A stretch of DNA of 5,831 bases, from positions 1-5,831 of the forward strand of contig JAITST010000512.1 of NCBI GenBank assembly GCA_031287585.1. Reading direction: 5' to 3'. This document shows, in pieces, positions 5,468 to 5,831 of this stretch. The position numbers were made by a program, and so were the translations under genes. Below the pieces are notes generated by a model. That model was not told the DNA's origin, ran no database searches, and worked only from the letters and a program-made list of their open reading frames with translations. Every line of letters starts with the position of its first letter. The stretch's first letter is position 1. This DNA comes from Planctomycetaceae bacterium (GTDB lineage: Bacteria > Planctomycetota > Planctomycetia > Pirellulales > Thermoguttaceae).

Positions 5468-5831
5468 AGTTGAACGGATGAAGTAACCAATGGTGTATGT
5501 TGAAACGAAAGTAATATGATAACGGTATAACGAATGTTTCGCAAGAGGGGTGCGTTATTTTTTTTGATGTTGAAAATCAGTTATACAAGATTCACGAACT
5601 CAACGACTTTGCAAAATCATTTTTCACAGGTAGGTAAGGGTAGTTTTTTGGTTTCACTAAAACATCAGTAGTTGTGTGTCTTATGTTTTTCTCAAATAAG
5701 GTTTGCTCACGACAACTTCATGATGCCGTATTTTACGCATATTTACCATCTTGAATTTTGAGAAAGTGCAGTTTCCATCCAACGTGTAAAAAATTACAGG
5801 CGATATGTTACAGGTTATTATAAACAGTAAA
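5468..5831. other. AT-rich region upstream of panB, mostly without a recognisable gene
   Basis: These 364 bases contain the panB promoter and no gene I can identify. On the minus strand one frame is open from the right edge to TAA at 5683-5681 (49 codons). Its end, beginning at an internal ATG, reads MVNMRKIRHHEVVVSK and resembles nothing I know; it may be the tail of an upstream gene or chance. A 34-codon plus-strand frame (5567-5671) lacks a start signal or motif. TTACAGG occurs twice (5794-5800 and 5808-5814). No clear terminator or RNA gene is visible. Confidence 0.5.
5516..5544 (-). promoter_or_regulatory. Putative sigma70-type promoter of panB
   Basis: On the minus strand TTGCGA (5544-5539, 4 of 6 consensus bases) is followed by exactly 17 bases and TATCAT (5521-5516, 5 of 6). 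Transcription would start near 5509, leaving a leader of about 40 bases. Its position directly upstream of panB and the correct spacing support it, but AT-rich DNA gives such matches by chance. Confidence 0.45.

Noticed and set aside
4988..5473. Plus-strand open frame of 161 codons inside panB
   Set aside because: It is antisense to the conserved PanB core, extremely rich in Arg and Asn, and has no ribosome binding site or motif.
5794..5814. TTACAGG direct repeat as a start of a repeat array or regulator site
   Set aside because: Only two 7-base copies are visible before the window ends; too little to call.

Overview
The window reads as an ordinary bacterial chromosome segment in which every gene I can support lies on the minus strand. 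In transcription order (right to left) they are panB (5467-4673), rsfS (4576-4169), a LutC-type LUD-domain gene (4172-3498), an unrecognised exported and membrane-anchored helical-repeat protein (3421-2147), a HAD-family hydrolase (2092-1400), truA (1397-528), and the first 91 codons of a secreted GH116/DUF608-type glycoside hydrolase that leaves the window at its left edge (275-1). I see no transposase, CRISPR array, rRNA or tRNA.

Organism: signal peptides on two proteins and a full set of bacterial housekeeping families show a bacterium. Strong Shine-Dalgarno (SD) sequences occur in front of only some genes; panB, rsfS, the HAD gene and the GH116 gene have none that I can see. Base composition is mosaic: hand counts give about 55-60% G+C in sampled lines of panB, lutC and truA, but about 32% in the unrecognised gene. 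Together with a secreted GH116-type enzyme this would fit a member of the Planctomycetota or a related PVC lineage. That is a weak inference and nothing in the sequence proves it.

Region by region: 5468-5831 is mostly AT-rich non-coding DNA with a credible sigma70-like promoter for panB; an open frame of 49 codons plus stop enters from the right edge and ends at 5681, which might be the tail of another gene. panB is followed by a 96-base gap with an 8-bp hairpin, then rsfS, which appears to start at TTG. rsfS and lutC overlap by 4 bases (ATGA), with the lutC ribosome binding site inside the last rsfS codons, so they look translationally coupled. The unrecognised gene follows after 76 bases, with its own strong SD. 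After 54 bases comes the HAD-truA pair, joined by a TGATG stop/start overlap. After truA lie 251 non-coding bases that hold a good promoter (TTGAAA-17-TATAAC) aimed at the GH116 gene.

The genes do not form one pathway: CoA precursor synthesis (panB), ribosome silencing (rsfS), a possible lactate/redox function (lutC), an unknown envelope protein, a small phosphatase-like enzyme, tRNA pseudouridylation (truA) and a secreted glycosidase. I find no convincing new multi-gene system. The most unusual item is the AT-rich orphan envelope protein at 2147-3421.
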